Source: Erwinia pyrifoliae DSM 12163
GTDB lineage: Bacteria; Pseudomonadota; Gammaproteobacteria; Enterobacterales; Enterobacteriaceae
Assembly: GCF_000026985.1 (NCBI RefSeq)
Contig: NC_017390.1
Coordinates: forward strand, 3,765,448 to 3,829,447
Reading direction: 5' to 3'
Length of the DNA stretch: 64,000 nt
Every line of letters starts with the position of its first letter. The stretch's first letter is position 1. Of this stretch, positions 12,442-19,486 are shown in pieces. The position numbers and the translations under genes are program-made. The notes below the pieces were generated by a model, which saw only the letters and a program-made list of their open reading frames with translations, was not told the DNA's origin and ran no database searches.

Positions 12442-12620
12442 TGTTAGGGCGTGAAGGGGTGATGGCAACAGCCTTATTGGAAAAAACTGGTAAATGTGAG
12501 GGTTGTCAAAAAAAACGCAGAATCAGACTAAGAGAGGCACAAAGAGGTAAGGCGCACGCGCAGCACGGTTATTTCACCACGCGCTCCGCCCCGCAGCCCC
12601 ACGGCCGGGCTGCGCCTTGA

Positions 12621-13616
12621 TCAGATACTTTCGCCGGGCGAAATGGTAAATCCGACATCCACCGGTTGATGAGTGACGTGCTCCCCACGGATGCGTGCCA
12701 ACAACAGCCGGGCCGCCTGACAGCCAATACGTTCACGCGGCGTTTGCACCGTGGCCAGCCGTGGCGTCACCACCTGAGCAATATCATGGCCGTGAAATCC
12801 GGCGATGGCCATCTGCTGCGGCACGCGCAGCCCCTGGCGCTGGCATTCAAACATCGCGCCTACCGCCAGATCGTCATTGGTGCAAAAAAGGCTGTCGGTT
12901 TGCGGATAGCGCTTCTGCGCTTCACATAACAGCATCGCCCCTGCGGAAAACGACGACGCCGCTTCCATCATCACGCTCTTTGGCTCCAGCCCGGCATCCA
13001 GCATAGCGAGGCGATAGCCCTGCTCTTTTTGCAAGGTACGTTCATCAAGGCGCGCTCCCAGGTACACCGTGTGCCGATGGCCTTTTTGCAGGATGGCCTG
13101 GGTCATCTGCCGCGCCGCCTCTACGTTATCGATCCCCACCGCCATATCAAGACAGGGTGAGATACAGTCCATCGTCTCTACCACCGGAATGCCGGCGGTT
13201 TCGATCATGCGCAGACTGGCTGCGGTGTGGTTACGTTCGGTGAGGATCAGCCCGTCAATATTCCATGCCAGTAACGATCGCAGCTGTAACTCTTCTTTTT
13301 CAGCGCTGTAGCCAAAATGACCCAGCAGCGTCTGGTAGCCTGCGGCGTCGGTTACGGCTTCAATACCGCGCAGCACGTCGGCAAACACCTGGTTGGTCAG
13401 AGAGGGCAGCAGCACGCCAATAGCCCGGCTGGTGGCGTTGGAGAGCATATCCGGGGCGCGATTGGGAATATAACCCAGTGCATCCAGCGCGGCGGCGATC
13501 TTGCTCTGCAACGCGGCAGAGACCCGTTCAGGATTACGCAGATAACGGCTAACGGTCATTTTTGTGATGCCGACGCGATCGGCAACATCCTGTAATCCTG
13601 GTCTTTTTTTCTTCAT
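12621..13616 (-). CDS. gntR: Gluconate operon repressor GntR (LacI family)
   Basis: Starting at MKKKRPGLQDVADRV (13616) the protein has 331 residues, exactly the length of E. coli GntR. The longer frame has a non-homologous extension. The N-terminal LacI-type helix-turn-helix (LQDVADRVGITKMTVSRYL) is followed by the hinge and a periplasmic-binding-protein-like effector domain. It represses gntKU and related gluconate genes. A TGTTA-N9-TAACA dyad at 13638-13656, just upstream of the start, could serve autoregulation, but this is weak. Confidence 0.97.
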   Translation of the reverse strand: MKKKRPGLQDVADRVGITKMTVSRYLRNPERVSAALQSKIAAALDALGYIPNRAPDMLSNATSRAIGVLLPSLTNQVFADVLRGIEAVTDAAGYQTLLGHFGYSAEKEELQLRSLLAWNIDGLILTERNHTAASLRMIETAGIPVVETMDCISPCLDMAVGIDNVEAARQMTQAILQKGHRHTVYLGARLDERTLQKEQGYRLAMLDAGLEPKSVMMEAASSFSAGAMLLCEAQKRYPQTDSLFCTNDDLAVGAMFECQRQGLRVPQQMAIAGFHGHDIAQVVTPRLATVQTPRERIGCQAARLLLARIRGEHVTHQPVDVGFTISPGESI

Positions 13617-13771
13617 TTTCTTCAGCTGGCAGGAATGTGTTAAGCGGAGTGTAACAAAAAGCGGGGAGTTGACGTTAACCTGAAGCAAACCCGTGAATCA
13701 ATCTCACAGATCTGCTTTTCTGACGCCGGGCTGGCAGTACGGCCACCCGTCGGCCAGGCGGCGCAAACAGC

Positions 13772-13799
13772 AAAAAAGGGGTGCGGCTTAGCGCACCCG
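13772..13799 (-). terminator. Rho-independent terminator of yhhW
   Basis: The minus strand reads GGGTGCG-CTAAGC-CGCACCC followed by CTTTTTT, a perfect 7-bp stem with a U tract, 18 bp after the yhhW stop. Confidence 0.85.
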
Positions 13800-13816
13800 A
13801 TAAGAAATGACGGTAT

Positions 13817-14512
13817 TTACACTGCTGGCAGATCAAACACCAGGATCTCGGCAGCGCTGCCGGCGGTTATCGCCAGCGATTGCTCATCCCAGATTGCCAG
13901 GGCATCGCTGGTACTTGCCTGCTCTCCGTTGACGGTCACTTCACCTTTCACCACCTGGATCCAGATGCGGCGACCGTCAGCAACATCAATACTGCCCTGC
14001 TCGCCCGCCTGCAACGCCCAGCGCGACAGCGTCATATCCTGGTACACCTTTAGCGATCCCTCACGCGCATCCGGCGAGAGCACCAGCTGGCGACCCTGAG
14101 CATCATCAAAACGGCGCTGCTCATAACGCGGCTCAATCCCGCTACGTTCCGGGATAATCCAAATCTGATACAGATGCAGCGCCACGGTTTTGCTGGCGTT
14201 GTACTCCGAGTGACGCACGCCGCTACCAGCGCTCATAATCTGAAACTCGCCTGCCGGGATCTGCTCTTTATTCCCCATACTGTCCTGATGCTCAACGGTA
14301 CCGGACAGCACATAGGTGAGGATTTCCATGTCCTTATGCGGATGCGTACCAAATCCCTGCCCGGCGTCGATCACATCTTCGTTAATCACCCGCAGCGCCG
14401 AAAAGCCCATAAACCTGGCATCGTGGTAATCCGCGAAGGAGAAGGTGTGATAGCTGTCCAGCCAGCCATGATTAGCATGCCCGCGATCTTGTGCTTTGCG
14501 TAGGTAAATCAT
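13817..14512 (-). CDS. yhhW: Pirin-family quercetin dioxygenase YhhW
   Basis: 231 residues, the same length as E. coli YhhW and very similar along the whole chain. It is a bicupin with metal ligands in the N-terminal cupin: GTHPHKDMEI (two His), then SGVRHSEYN (His and Glu). E. coli YhhW has quercetin 2,3-dioxygenase activity in vitro; its physiological substrate is unclear. It has its own terminator. The oxidoreductase gene yhhX that follows in E. coli is absent, so yhhW directly neighbours ryhB. Confidence 0.96.
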   Translation of the reverse strand: MIYLRKAQDRGHANHGWLDSYHTFSFADYHDARFMGFSALRVINEDVIDAGQGFGTHPHKDMEILTYVLSGTVEHQDSMGNKEQIPAGEFQIMSAGSGVRHSEYNASKTVALHLYQIWIIPERSGIEPRYEQRRFDDAQGRQLVLSPDAREGSLKVYQDMTLSRWALQAGEQGSIDVADGRRIWIQVVKGEVTVNGEQASTSDALAIWDEQSLAITAGSAAEILVFDLPAV

Positions 14513-14660
14513 ATTCCGTTCTCCTCAAGGTTTTCACCCAGTCTGAACCTGGAGAACCTGTGATGATAGCGGAGAAAATTGTCTTCTCTGTTCAAATTAT
14601 TCGACGTAGCTGGCGGCAGGACATCAGCAGGTTTGATACGGCGGGGAGCGGCCAAATGGC

Positions 14661-14757
14661 AAAAAAAAGCCAGCACCCGTGCTGGCTAAAATTATTGGAA
14701 GCAATGTGAGCAATGTCGTGCTTTTTCAGCTGGCACCGTGAGCCGTGCTGAAAAAGC
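14661..14757 (-). ncRNA. ryhB: Small RNA RyhB (iron-sparing regulator)
   Basis: The minus strand contains the RyhB core AGCACGACATTGCTCACATT, then GCTTCCA, which pairs with target mRNAs. It ends in a perfect terminator AGCCAGCAC-GG-GTGCTGGCT followed by eight T. A 5' stem CTTTTTCAGC/GCTGAAAAAG precedes the core. The location next to yhhY matches E. coli. RyhB, with Hfq, represses non-essential iron-using proteins when iron is scarce. The 5' end (about 14757) is inferred from the promoter. The small frames crossing it on both strands are not genes. Confidence 0.93.
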
Positions 14758-14759
14758 AT

Positions 14760-14793
14760 AGCAATAATAATCATTATCATTCGTATTTGTAAA
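14760..14793 (-). promoter_or_regulatory. ryhB promoter with overlapping Fur box
   Basis: On the minus strand TTTACA (14788-14793) and TATTAT (14764-14769) are spaced by 18 bp, as expected for a sigma-70 promoter. The 19 bases at 14760-14778, read on the plus strand, match the Fur consensus GATAATGATAATCATTATC at 15 of 19 positions and cover the -10 element. Fur-Fe2+ would therefore block ryhB when iron is plentiful. Confidence 0.82.
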
Positions 14794-14878
14794 GTCGTTT
14801 TATGATTAATTTTTTTCTTGCTTAGATGTGGAAAAACCCTGATTTTAAAGAGGATTTCAATAAACGAGGAGTAGCGAG

Positions 14879-15364
14879 ATGAGTGAGATCGTGATTCGAC
14901 ATGTGGTTGCCGAAGATGCCGGTGCGCTGCTTTAGCTATACAGCCAGCCGGACACCATGGCCGATACGCTACAGCTCCCTCACTCTTCGCTCAAAATGTG
15001 GCAGGAACGTATCAGTTCTGTCGCAGAAGGCGTGCAGATGCTTGTCGCCTGTATTGACGTGGGTCAGATCACGCTGATAGTAAACAGCCGGGCGCGCCGC
15101 CGCCATACGGCCAGTTTCGGCCTCGGCGTTGATAGCAATCATCGCGGTAAAGGCGTGGCAAAAGCCATGATGTGCGCCATTCTCGACCTGTGTGATAACT
15201 GGCTGGGGGTTGAGCGCGTTGAGCTGACGGTATTTGCCGATAATCAGGCGGCAATCGGGCTGTACGAGCATTTCGGTTTTGAAACCGAAGGCCGCGCCCG
15301 GCGTTTTGCGTTGCGCAACGGCCAGCAGGTCGATGCGCTGTATATGGCGCGTTTCCGCCAATGA
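14879..15364 (+). pseudogene. yhhY: yhhY acetyltransferase with a premature stop
   Basis: The reading frame begins at 14879 with MSEIVIRH, like E. coli YhhY (162 residues), after a GAGG Shine-Dalgarno sequence. Codon 19 (14933-14935) is TAG, and the same frame then continues intact to 15364 with the GNAT motifs (GLGVDSNHRGKGVAKAM, acetyl-CoA loop; VFADNQAAIGLYEHFGFE). CAG to TAG is the simplest cause. The 135-residue frame from 14957 would lack beta-1/alpha-1 of the fold, so it is probably non-functional. YhhY is an N-acetyltransferase acting on free amino acids in E. coli. Confidence 0.85.
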
Positions 15365-15426
15365 TGGTCATAGCGGGGAGGAATTTATCCTCCCCGCCAC
15401 CGCTAATCGATAAAAGACCTGTCGAT

Positions 15427-15815
15427 TTAATATCCTGCGGTTAAATCATCAATGCTGCGCGGATCGGACGCACCATAACGCATACCGTCCGGTGCCAGCA
15501 TAATGCTCTGGCTGCTGCCCATCGTCGACATCACCTTCACATTCTGACCCTTTTCCGTCAGCAGTTTCAGCGTATCCGGGCTAAAGCCCTTTTCTACCCG
15601 CAGCTGGTCCGGCAGCCACTGGTGGTGGAAACGCGGCGCGTTGGTGGCTTCAGCTACGTTCATACCAAAGTCGATGCTGTTAACCACCAGCTGCAACACG
15701 GTGGTGATAATACGGCTCCCGCCAGGGCTGCCGGTCACCAGCCAGGTCTTGCCGTCTTTGACCACAATGGTCGGCGACATCGAGGAGAGCGGGCGTTTAT
15801 ACGGCTGTCGCCTCC
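15427..15815 (-). pseudogene. ggt: ggt 3' fragment (gamma-glutamyltransferase small-subunit end)
   Basis: The minus-strand frame encodes the C-terminal third of gamma-glutamyltransferase: KRPLSSMSPTIVVKDGK, TGSPGGSRIITTVLQ, NAPRFHHQWLPD, and ASDPRSIDDLTAGY at the end. Homology stops near 15815, at an insertion. The matching 5' part lies at 17674-19006. About a dozen codons at the junction (the GLVGGDANAV region) are lost or altered. The 136-residue frame has no signal peptide or catalytic Thr, so it cannot work alone. Confidence 0.93.
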
Positions 15816-15830
15816 ATGCGCCAGGCGCAT
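15816..15830. repeat. Palindrome at the left edge of the ggt insertion
   Basis: ATGCGCC-A-GGCGCAT is a perfect 7-1-7 inverted repeat exactly where ggt homology ends. It may mark the end of the inserted element. I see no matching copy at the right edge (about 17673). Confidence 0.4.
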
Positions 15831-15850
15831 AAAACACCTTACGGACTGTA

Positions 15851-15864
15851 TTTATAGCTATAAA
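15851..15864 (+). promoter_or_regulatory. Palindromic operator candidate of the antitoxin-like gene
   Basis: TTTATAGCTATAAA is a 14-base perfect palindrome 36 bp before the antitoxin start, and it contains a -10-like TATAAA. Ribbon-helix-helix antitoxins commonly repress their own promoter through such sites; the assignment is inference. Confidence 0.5.
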
Positions 15865-15900
15865 TTAGCGAAAATAAGAAAAAAAATGAGAGCGGTGTTT

Positions 15901-16128
15901 ATGATTGATACTGTGGTAAGCGCGAGGGTATCGCCAGCTTTAAAAGCTGCCGCGATGGTCAATGCGAAAGCGCCTGGCCTGGATTTATCGACCGTTATTC
16001 GTATGGTCGTGAACCGTTTAGCTGTAAATGCGGAGCTGCCAAAGGATTTGCTTCAGCCTAACCAGCAAACCTTAGAAGCTATCCGAAACTTAGAAAACGG
16101 TGTCGATATTTTCAAAGGAAACTTATAA
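15901..16128 (+). CDS. RelB/DinJ-like ribbon-helix-helix antitoxin
   Basis: A 75-residue protein (80 if translation starts at the upstream ATG at 15886). The N-terminal strand TVVSARVSPALKAAA and helix LDLSTVIRMVVNRLAV are typical of DinJ/RelB. The tail PNQQTLEAIRNLENGVD matches the DinJ segment that wraps the toxin, but the chain is slightly shorter than DinJ (86). No YafQ/RelE gene follows; instead an unrecognised gene starts 4 bp after the stop. It lies inside the ggt insertion. It could be a solitary antitoxin or the regulator of a new partner. Confidence 0.75.
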   Translation: MIDTVVSARVSPALKAAAMVNAKAPGLDLSTVIRMVVNRLAVNAELPKDLLQPNQQTLEAIRNLENGVDIFKGNL

Positions 16129-16132
16129 CCAC

Positions 16133-16738
16133 ATGATCAGTAATTCAGACCTTATTACCGGAATGCAAGCTGACAGTCTGTTAGCAGTGCGTCTTGAGAA
16201 GGCTATGGGCGGCGTGAAAGACGCAATGGTAGACCAGGCCAAACGCATACAGCTTGGTGCCACGCGCCTGGCTTACTACACATCCTGTTTTACCGACAAT
16301 TATCAGGATGTATGCACCGGGCAGAAAAACGAAGACGTACGTTTTCTGGAAGCACTCGTGCAGCTGATAAAACAGGGATACGTAGTCACCAGAATGTTAA
16401 GGATATACGTGGATCTGCTATTGCACGGACTTACGGCAGACCGCATAAGCCGCATTAAAACGCTGCTGATTGGTAAAGGTGCCAGAATTGCGTCAGGCTC
16501 GATGACAAACCAGGCGCAGGCGTATTCGGTCGTACTGGCTGCCAGCTACAGCTTCGGGACAAAGGTAGGAATAAATACAAAGCTGGCAAAAGTAAGCGCT
16601 GCAGCAGTAACCATCGTCAGCTACTACGGGTACGTCCAGGAAGCCGCTGAGGCTGCAAACAGACTTAAACAGCGGAATCAAACCTATTACTACGCGCTGT
16701 ACTCTGAAAAAACTGGAAATGCTCTATTTCATTATTGA
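16133..16738 (+). CDS. Unrecognised 201-residue protein, probably frameshifted near its end
   Basis: It starts at ATG 16133, with AAGGAAAC upstream, 4 bp after the antitoxin-like gene. I recognise no family. Visible features are a helical N-terminal half with Cys-containing YYTSCFTDNYQDVC, then an Ala/Gly/Val-rich stretch (AYSVVLAASYSFG, KVSAAAVTIVSYYGYV, residues about 125-170) that could insert in or bind membranes. There is no signal peptide. The frame ends soon after an A6 run (about 16707-16712). Reading one base on gives a further sensible chain (see 16719-16826), suggesting an original product of about 230 residues. Confidence 0.6.
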   Translation: MISNSDLITGMQADSLLAVRLEKAMGGVKDAMVDQAKRIQLGATRLAYYTSCFTDNYQDVCTGQKNEDVRFLEALVQLIKQGYVVTRMLRIYVDLLLHGLTADRISRIKTLLIGKGARIASGSMTNQAQAYSVVLAASYSFGTKVGINTKLAKVSAAAVTIVSYYGYVQEAAEAANRLKQRNQTYYYALYSEKTGNALFHY

Positions 16739-16826
16739 GCCAGTCATCAGAAGAAACGATCACCTGTTTTCCCTCCCCACATCAGACAACGACATTGCTG
16801 ACGCCATTGTGAGAATTATCAAATGA
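16719..16826 (+). CDS. Small frame, probably the displaced C-terminus of the preceding gene
   Basis: Frame +1 relative to 16133-16738 encodes EMLYFIIEPVIRRNDHLF and DNDIADAIVRIIK. Its stop overlaps the next gene's start as ATGA (16823-16826), the sort of coupling expected for a real gene end. It could be translated separately from ATG 16719 (35 residues, weak Shine-Dalgarno), but it reads best as the end of the 201-residue gene after loss of frame in the A6 run. Confidence 0.45.
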   Translation: MLYFIIEPVIRRNDHLFSLPTSDNDIADAIVRIIK

Positions 16827-17005
16827 GTGATTTCTTTAAAAAATGGTTGCGCAGCCAGCTGCGATACTTTGCCAGCACCCTGATCCCAGTACTGCTCATT
16901 ATCGGATTCGGGATGCTCGCGGTAACGTTCTGGCCATCTTTTGCATGGAGTTCGACAGCTGTCTTCGCGGCCGTAGTTATAGCCATTACCTTCTGGGTCA
17001 TTTAA
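16823..17005 (+). CDS. 60-residue two-helix membrane protein
   Basis: The basic amphipathic start MSDFFKKWLRSQLRYFAS is followed by two hydrophobic segments (LIPVLLIIGFGMLAVTFW, residues about 20-37; TAVFAAVVIAITFWVI, 45-60). The start overlaps the upstream stop. A clear paralogue sits at 21543-21722 on the other strand (FFK-W-QLRY-AS, LLII, FWP-AW-TA). I recognise no named family. Coupling to the unknown upstream gene, and a second stand-alone copy, would suit an immunity or accessory protein; this is inference. Confidence 0.65.
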   Translation: MSDFFKKWLRSQLRYFASTLIPVLLIIGFGMLAVTFWPSFAWSSTAVFAAVVIAITFWVI

Positions 17006-17169
17006 ACGGCTTTGGGGTTATTTGCCGTAACCCTGAATTTCTCCGCGACCAGTATTGTAAGGGCTGTCACTCAAACGACCGGTTGAGTGATAATCATGAA
17101 ATCGACGGTTTTGACGCTGAGATGTTTGACTGCTGCCCGCCTGAAGGACGGAGATTCCCACATAAATGA
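17002..17169 (+). other. Possible Cys-rich gene remnant
   Basis: A frame without a convincing start reads NGFGVICRNPEFLRDQYC, KGCHSNDRLSDNHEI and GFDAEMFDCCPPEGRRF before its stop. The composition (five Cys, acidic and polar residues) looks protein-like, and no other gene occupies the stretch. The longer frame from 16843 overlaps the membrane-protein gene and is not convincing. It may be the end of a decayed gene. Confidence 0.3.
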
Positions 17170-17217
17170 GCCGAACCTAAGTTGCGTGCTACGATTCAGG
17201 ATTACCGGGTGTCAGCT

Positions 17218-17355
17218 TCAGTTCGCGTTCCATATGTCCAGGAGCCGGTCTTTTATACTGGAAAGAACCGATGAATAAGGGAGTTTATCGAGCGCCTTTT
17301 CGAAACGGCGGCTCTGGTAAACATCGATATCACTTGCCAGTGGTCCTTCGAACAT
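17218..17355 (-). pseudogene. Truncated RelE/ParE-type toxin gene
   Basis: The minus-strand frame from ATG 17355 overlaps the end of the ParD-like gene and encodes 45 residues. DIDVYQSRRFEKALDKLP is the characteristic N-terminus of a RelE/StbE toxin family usually about 100 residues long. After that, similarity disappears and a stop follows, so the catalytic C-terminal half is missing. The pair is thus a toxin-antitoxin module with an inactivated toxin. Confidence 0.65.
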
Positions 17356-17560
17356 AACGCGTTACCTTATTTTTGCCGACTTCACTTTGAGCCAGCAAGG
17401 TTTCGCTGATAAAACTGTATGGCAGATCGGGATTATCTTCCGCAATCCTGCCAATTTTTGCCCAGTGCTCAATCTGCCTGGGAACACTGCGACTTTCAGC
17501 ATCAGCATGAATCCTTACATTCTCAACGAAATCATCGTCTAAGCGAATGCTAATGGCCAT
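17330..17560 (-). CDS. ParD-like antitoxin (PF11903-type)
   Basis: 76 residues. MAISIRLDDDFVENVRIHAD and SRSVPRQIEHWAKIGRIAED match the short ParD-like antitoxin family with a ribbon-helix-helix fold. A palindrome lies about 70 bp upstream as a likely autoregulatory operator. The overlapping downstream toxin gene is truncated, so this antitoxin is probably a leftover. It is transcribed opposite to the other genes of the insertion. Confidence 0.8.
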   Translation of the reverse strand: MAISIRLDDDFVENVRIHADAESRSVPRQIEHWAKIGRIAEDNPDLPYSFISETLLAQSEVGKNKVTRYVRRTTGK

Positions 17561-17626
17561 GATGTTATCTCCAGGGGTGGCTTTAATATATGCGATTGCA
17601 GCGCATAAACTGCGAACAGCGCCAGT

Positions 17627-17655
17627 GTATTGTGCGACATTATGTCGCGCAATAC
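17627..17655 (-). promoter_or_regulatory. Operator-like inverted repeat upstream of the ParD-like gene
   Basis: A 29-base inverted repeat: arms GTATTGTGCGACAT and ATGTCGCGCAATAC, one mismatch, one-base centre. It lies 67-95 bp upstream of the antitoxin start on the minus strand and about 18 bp inside the right edge of the insertion. It could be the toxin-antitoxin autoregulatory site, or an element end. Confidence 0.55.
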
Positions 17656-17673
17656 TGGACTGCCCCTATGCCA

Positions 17674-19006
17674 GTAGACGTTCGGCGTTCCCGGCTTGGC
17701 AGAGAAATCATCCATTTCGTTGTTCAGCAGAATACCGCTGTTACCAGCAACAATGCCGCTGCCGGAATTGGTGTTCAGCGTATAGGTCACCACACCGCGT
17801 TGCTGTCTTTATCCACCACCGAGAAATGCGTGGTCTGATCGCTTTCATACGGAGCCAGCGTACCCGGTTTGATCCCGGCGGAAGGGCGCGCTTTGGCCAC
17901 GTCGATTTGCTGTGCCAGCGATTTAGCATAAGCTTTGCTGGTCAGCGCCTGCATGGGAACCTTGACGAAATCCGGTCCACCGAGGTACTGCGAACGGTCG
18001 GCGTAGGCGTATTTTTCCGCCTCGGCCATTACCTGCATCGCATCGGCGCTACCAAAGCCCATTTTGGCCAGGTCAAAGTTTTCCAGGATATTGAGGATCT
18101 GCACAATATGCACGCCGCCAGAGGACGGCGGCGGCATGGAGAACACCTGATAACCGCGATAGGTTCCGCCGACCGGCTTACGCTCTATCGCCCGATAGTT
18201 CGCCAGATCGGATTTGGCGATCGGCCCGCCGAGCTGTTCCATTTCACCGGCGATCTCATCGGCAATTTTGCCTTTGTAGAAAGCGTCCGGCCCCTGGCGG
18301 GAAATCAGTTCCAGGCTGCGGGCCAGATTGCGCTGCACCAGCTTTTCGCCCTGACGATACGGCGTGCCGTCGGCCTTGAAGAAGATGGCTTTACTGTTGG
18401 CGTGATTCAACAGCACCTCTTTGCCATAGACCTTGAGATCGTCGGCCAGTGAATCATTAACCACTATACCGTTACGCGCCAGATCCAGCGCCGGTTTGAT
18501 CAGCTGGCTGAGCGGCAGCGTACCGTACTCTTTATTCGCCAGGGCAAACCCGGCCACGGTGCCGGGCACGCCGGAGGCCAGCGGTGACGTCAGTGATTTT
18601 TTGCTGTCGGCGTTACCCGCCGCATCCAGGAACATATTACGGCTGGCGCGTACCGGAGCCATCTCACGAAAATCTATTGAAGTGGTATGACCGGACGCGG
18701 TGCGCAGCAGCATAAAGCCGCCGCCCAGGTTACCGGCTTGGGGATGGGTCACGGCCAGCGCATAGCCAACGGCCACGGCGGCATCAACCGCGTTCCCGCC
18801 CTGCTGAAGAATTTTTACGCCAACGGCAGTGGCGGTGGCATCCACCGAGGCCACCATGCCGTGCTGCGCCCTGACCGGATGGAAGGTGTCCGTACCTGTG
18901 CCATAGGAAACCGGCGCGGCGGCAGGCGCTGCCAGCGCCCCTGGCTTACCAGCAGACTGATTTACAGCCCCCCTGAAAGGCGCTTTAATGAACTTTGTAT
19001 CGTCAT
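17674..19006 (-). pseudogene. ggt: ggt 5' part with several inactivating lesions
   Basis: Gamma-glutamyltransferase, normally a periplasmic autoprocessed enzyme that cleaves glutathione. The start is ATG 19006 after AAGGATAC. Lesions: (1) codon 15 (18962-18964) is TAA inside the signal peptide; (2) a one-base indel near 18930 separates the hydrophobic segment (ISLLVSQG) from the ALAAP cleavage region; (3) a one-base loss near 17787 (NAVW-stop against VVTYTLNTN); (4) homology stops after NVY at about 17674, at the insertion. The catalytic Thr motif QTTHFSVVD is still present. The 356-residue frame inside it lacks signal peptide and small subunit. Confidence 0.93.
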
Positions 19007-19159
19007 TTTGTATCCTTTATATTTATTTACAATGTGTTTGCCATTGATAAATAAGCATAAAATAGGACAAAAAGCGAACAGTAATGCGAATTGAGAGCGC
19101 TCCTGGAGCCAGAAAGTAACGGGGGCATTAAACTCAACAGGTAACGCGGAGGAGTGAAA

Positions 19160-19447
19160 ATGAAAACGCAATGGCTCATCGTTTTTGCCGCCATGCTGCC
19201 ACTGAGCGGAATGGCCAACATGTTGAATAACGCTAATAATTCGCAGCAGCCGGGCTACAATCCCAGCACGCAGCGGCTACAGCAACAGATGCAGAACCAG
19301 CAATCGCAGGAGAAGCTGAAACTGCAACAGGATCAGCAGCGCCAGCAGCAGGATCTGCAGCGTAAACTTCAGGAACAGCGTGACAGCGCCACACAGCGTA
19401 CGCTGAACCCGCAGCCTGGTCAGCAGCCGAACACGCCTGCAAATTAA
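19160..19447 (+). CDS. yhhA: YhhA-like exported Gln-rich protein (DUF2756)
   Basis: 95 residues from ATG 19160, chosen over GTG 19154 because GGAGGA lies six bases upstream. A signal peptide (MKTQWLIVFAAMLPLSGMA) precedes a very Gln-rich helical stretch (about 35-80) and a Pro/Asn-rich tail. Composition and position between ggt and ugpQ match E. coli YhhA (146 residues); this form is shorter. Function unknown. Confidence 0.8.
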   Translation: MKTQWLIVFAAMLPLSGMANMLNNANNSQQPGYNPSTQRLQQQMQNQQSQEKLKLQQDQQRQQQDLQRKLQEQRDSATQRTLNPQPGQQPNTPAN

Positions 19448-19486
19448 TCAACGACAGCGGCGGGTCGGCAGTTCCGATCCGCCCAC

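Noticed and set aside
14491-14780. Small frames on both strands between yhhW and yhhY
   Set aside because: They run through the RyhB gene, its terminator and its promoter, which explain the sequence better.
15622-15885. Long N-terminal extension of the antitoxin-like gene
   Set aside because: The upstream part is antisense to the ggt fragment; homology to DinJ begins only at about 15901.
16706-16716. Programmed -1 frameshift signal in the unknown gene
   Set aside because: The A-run is not in phase for the X-XXY-YYZ rule, and the needed shift is +1 (or -2); an indel is simpler.
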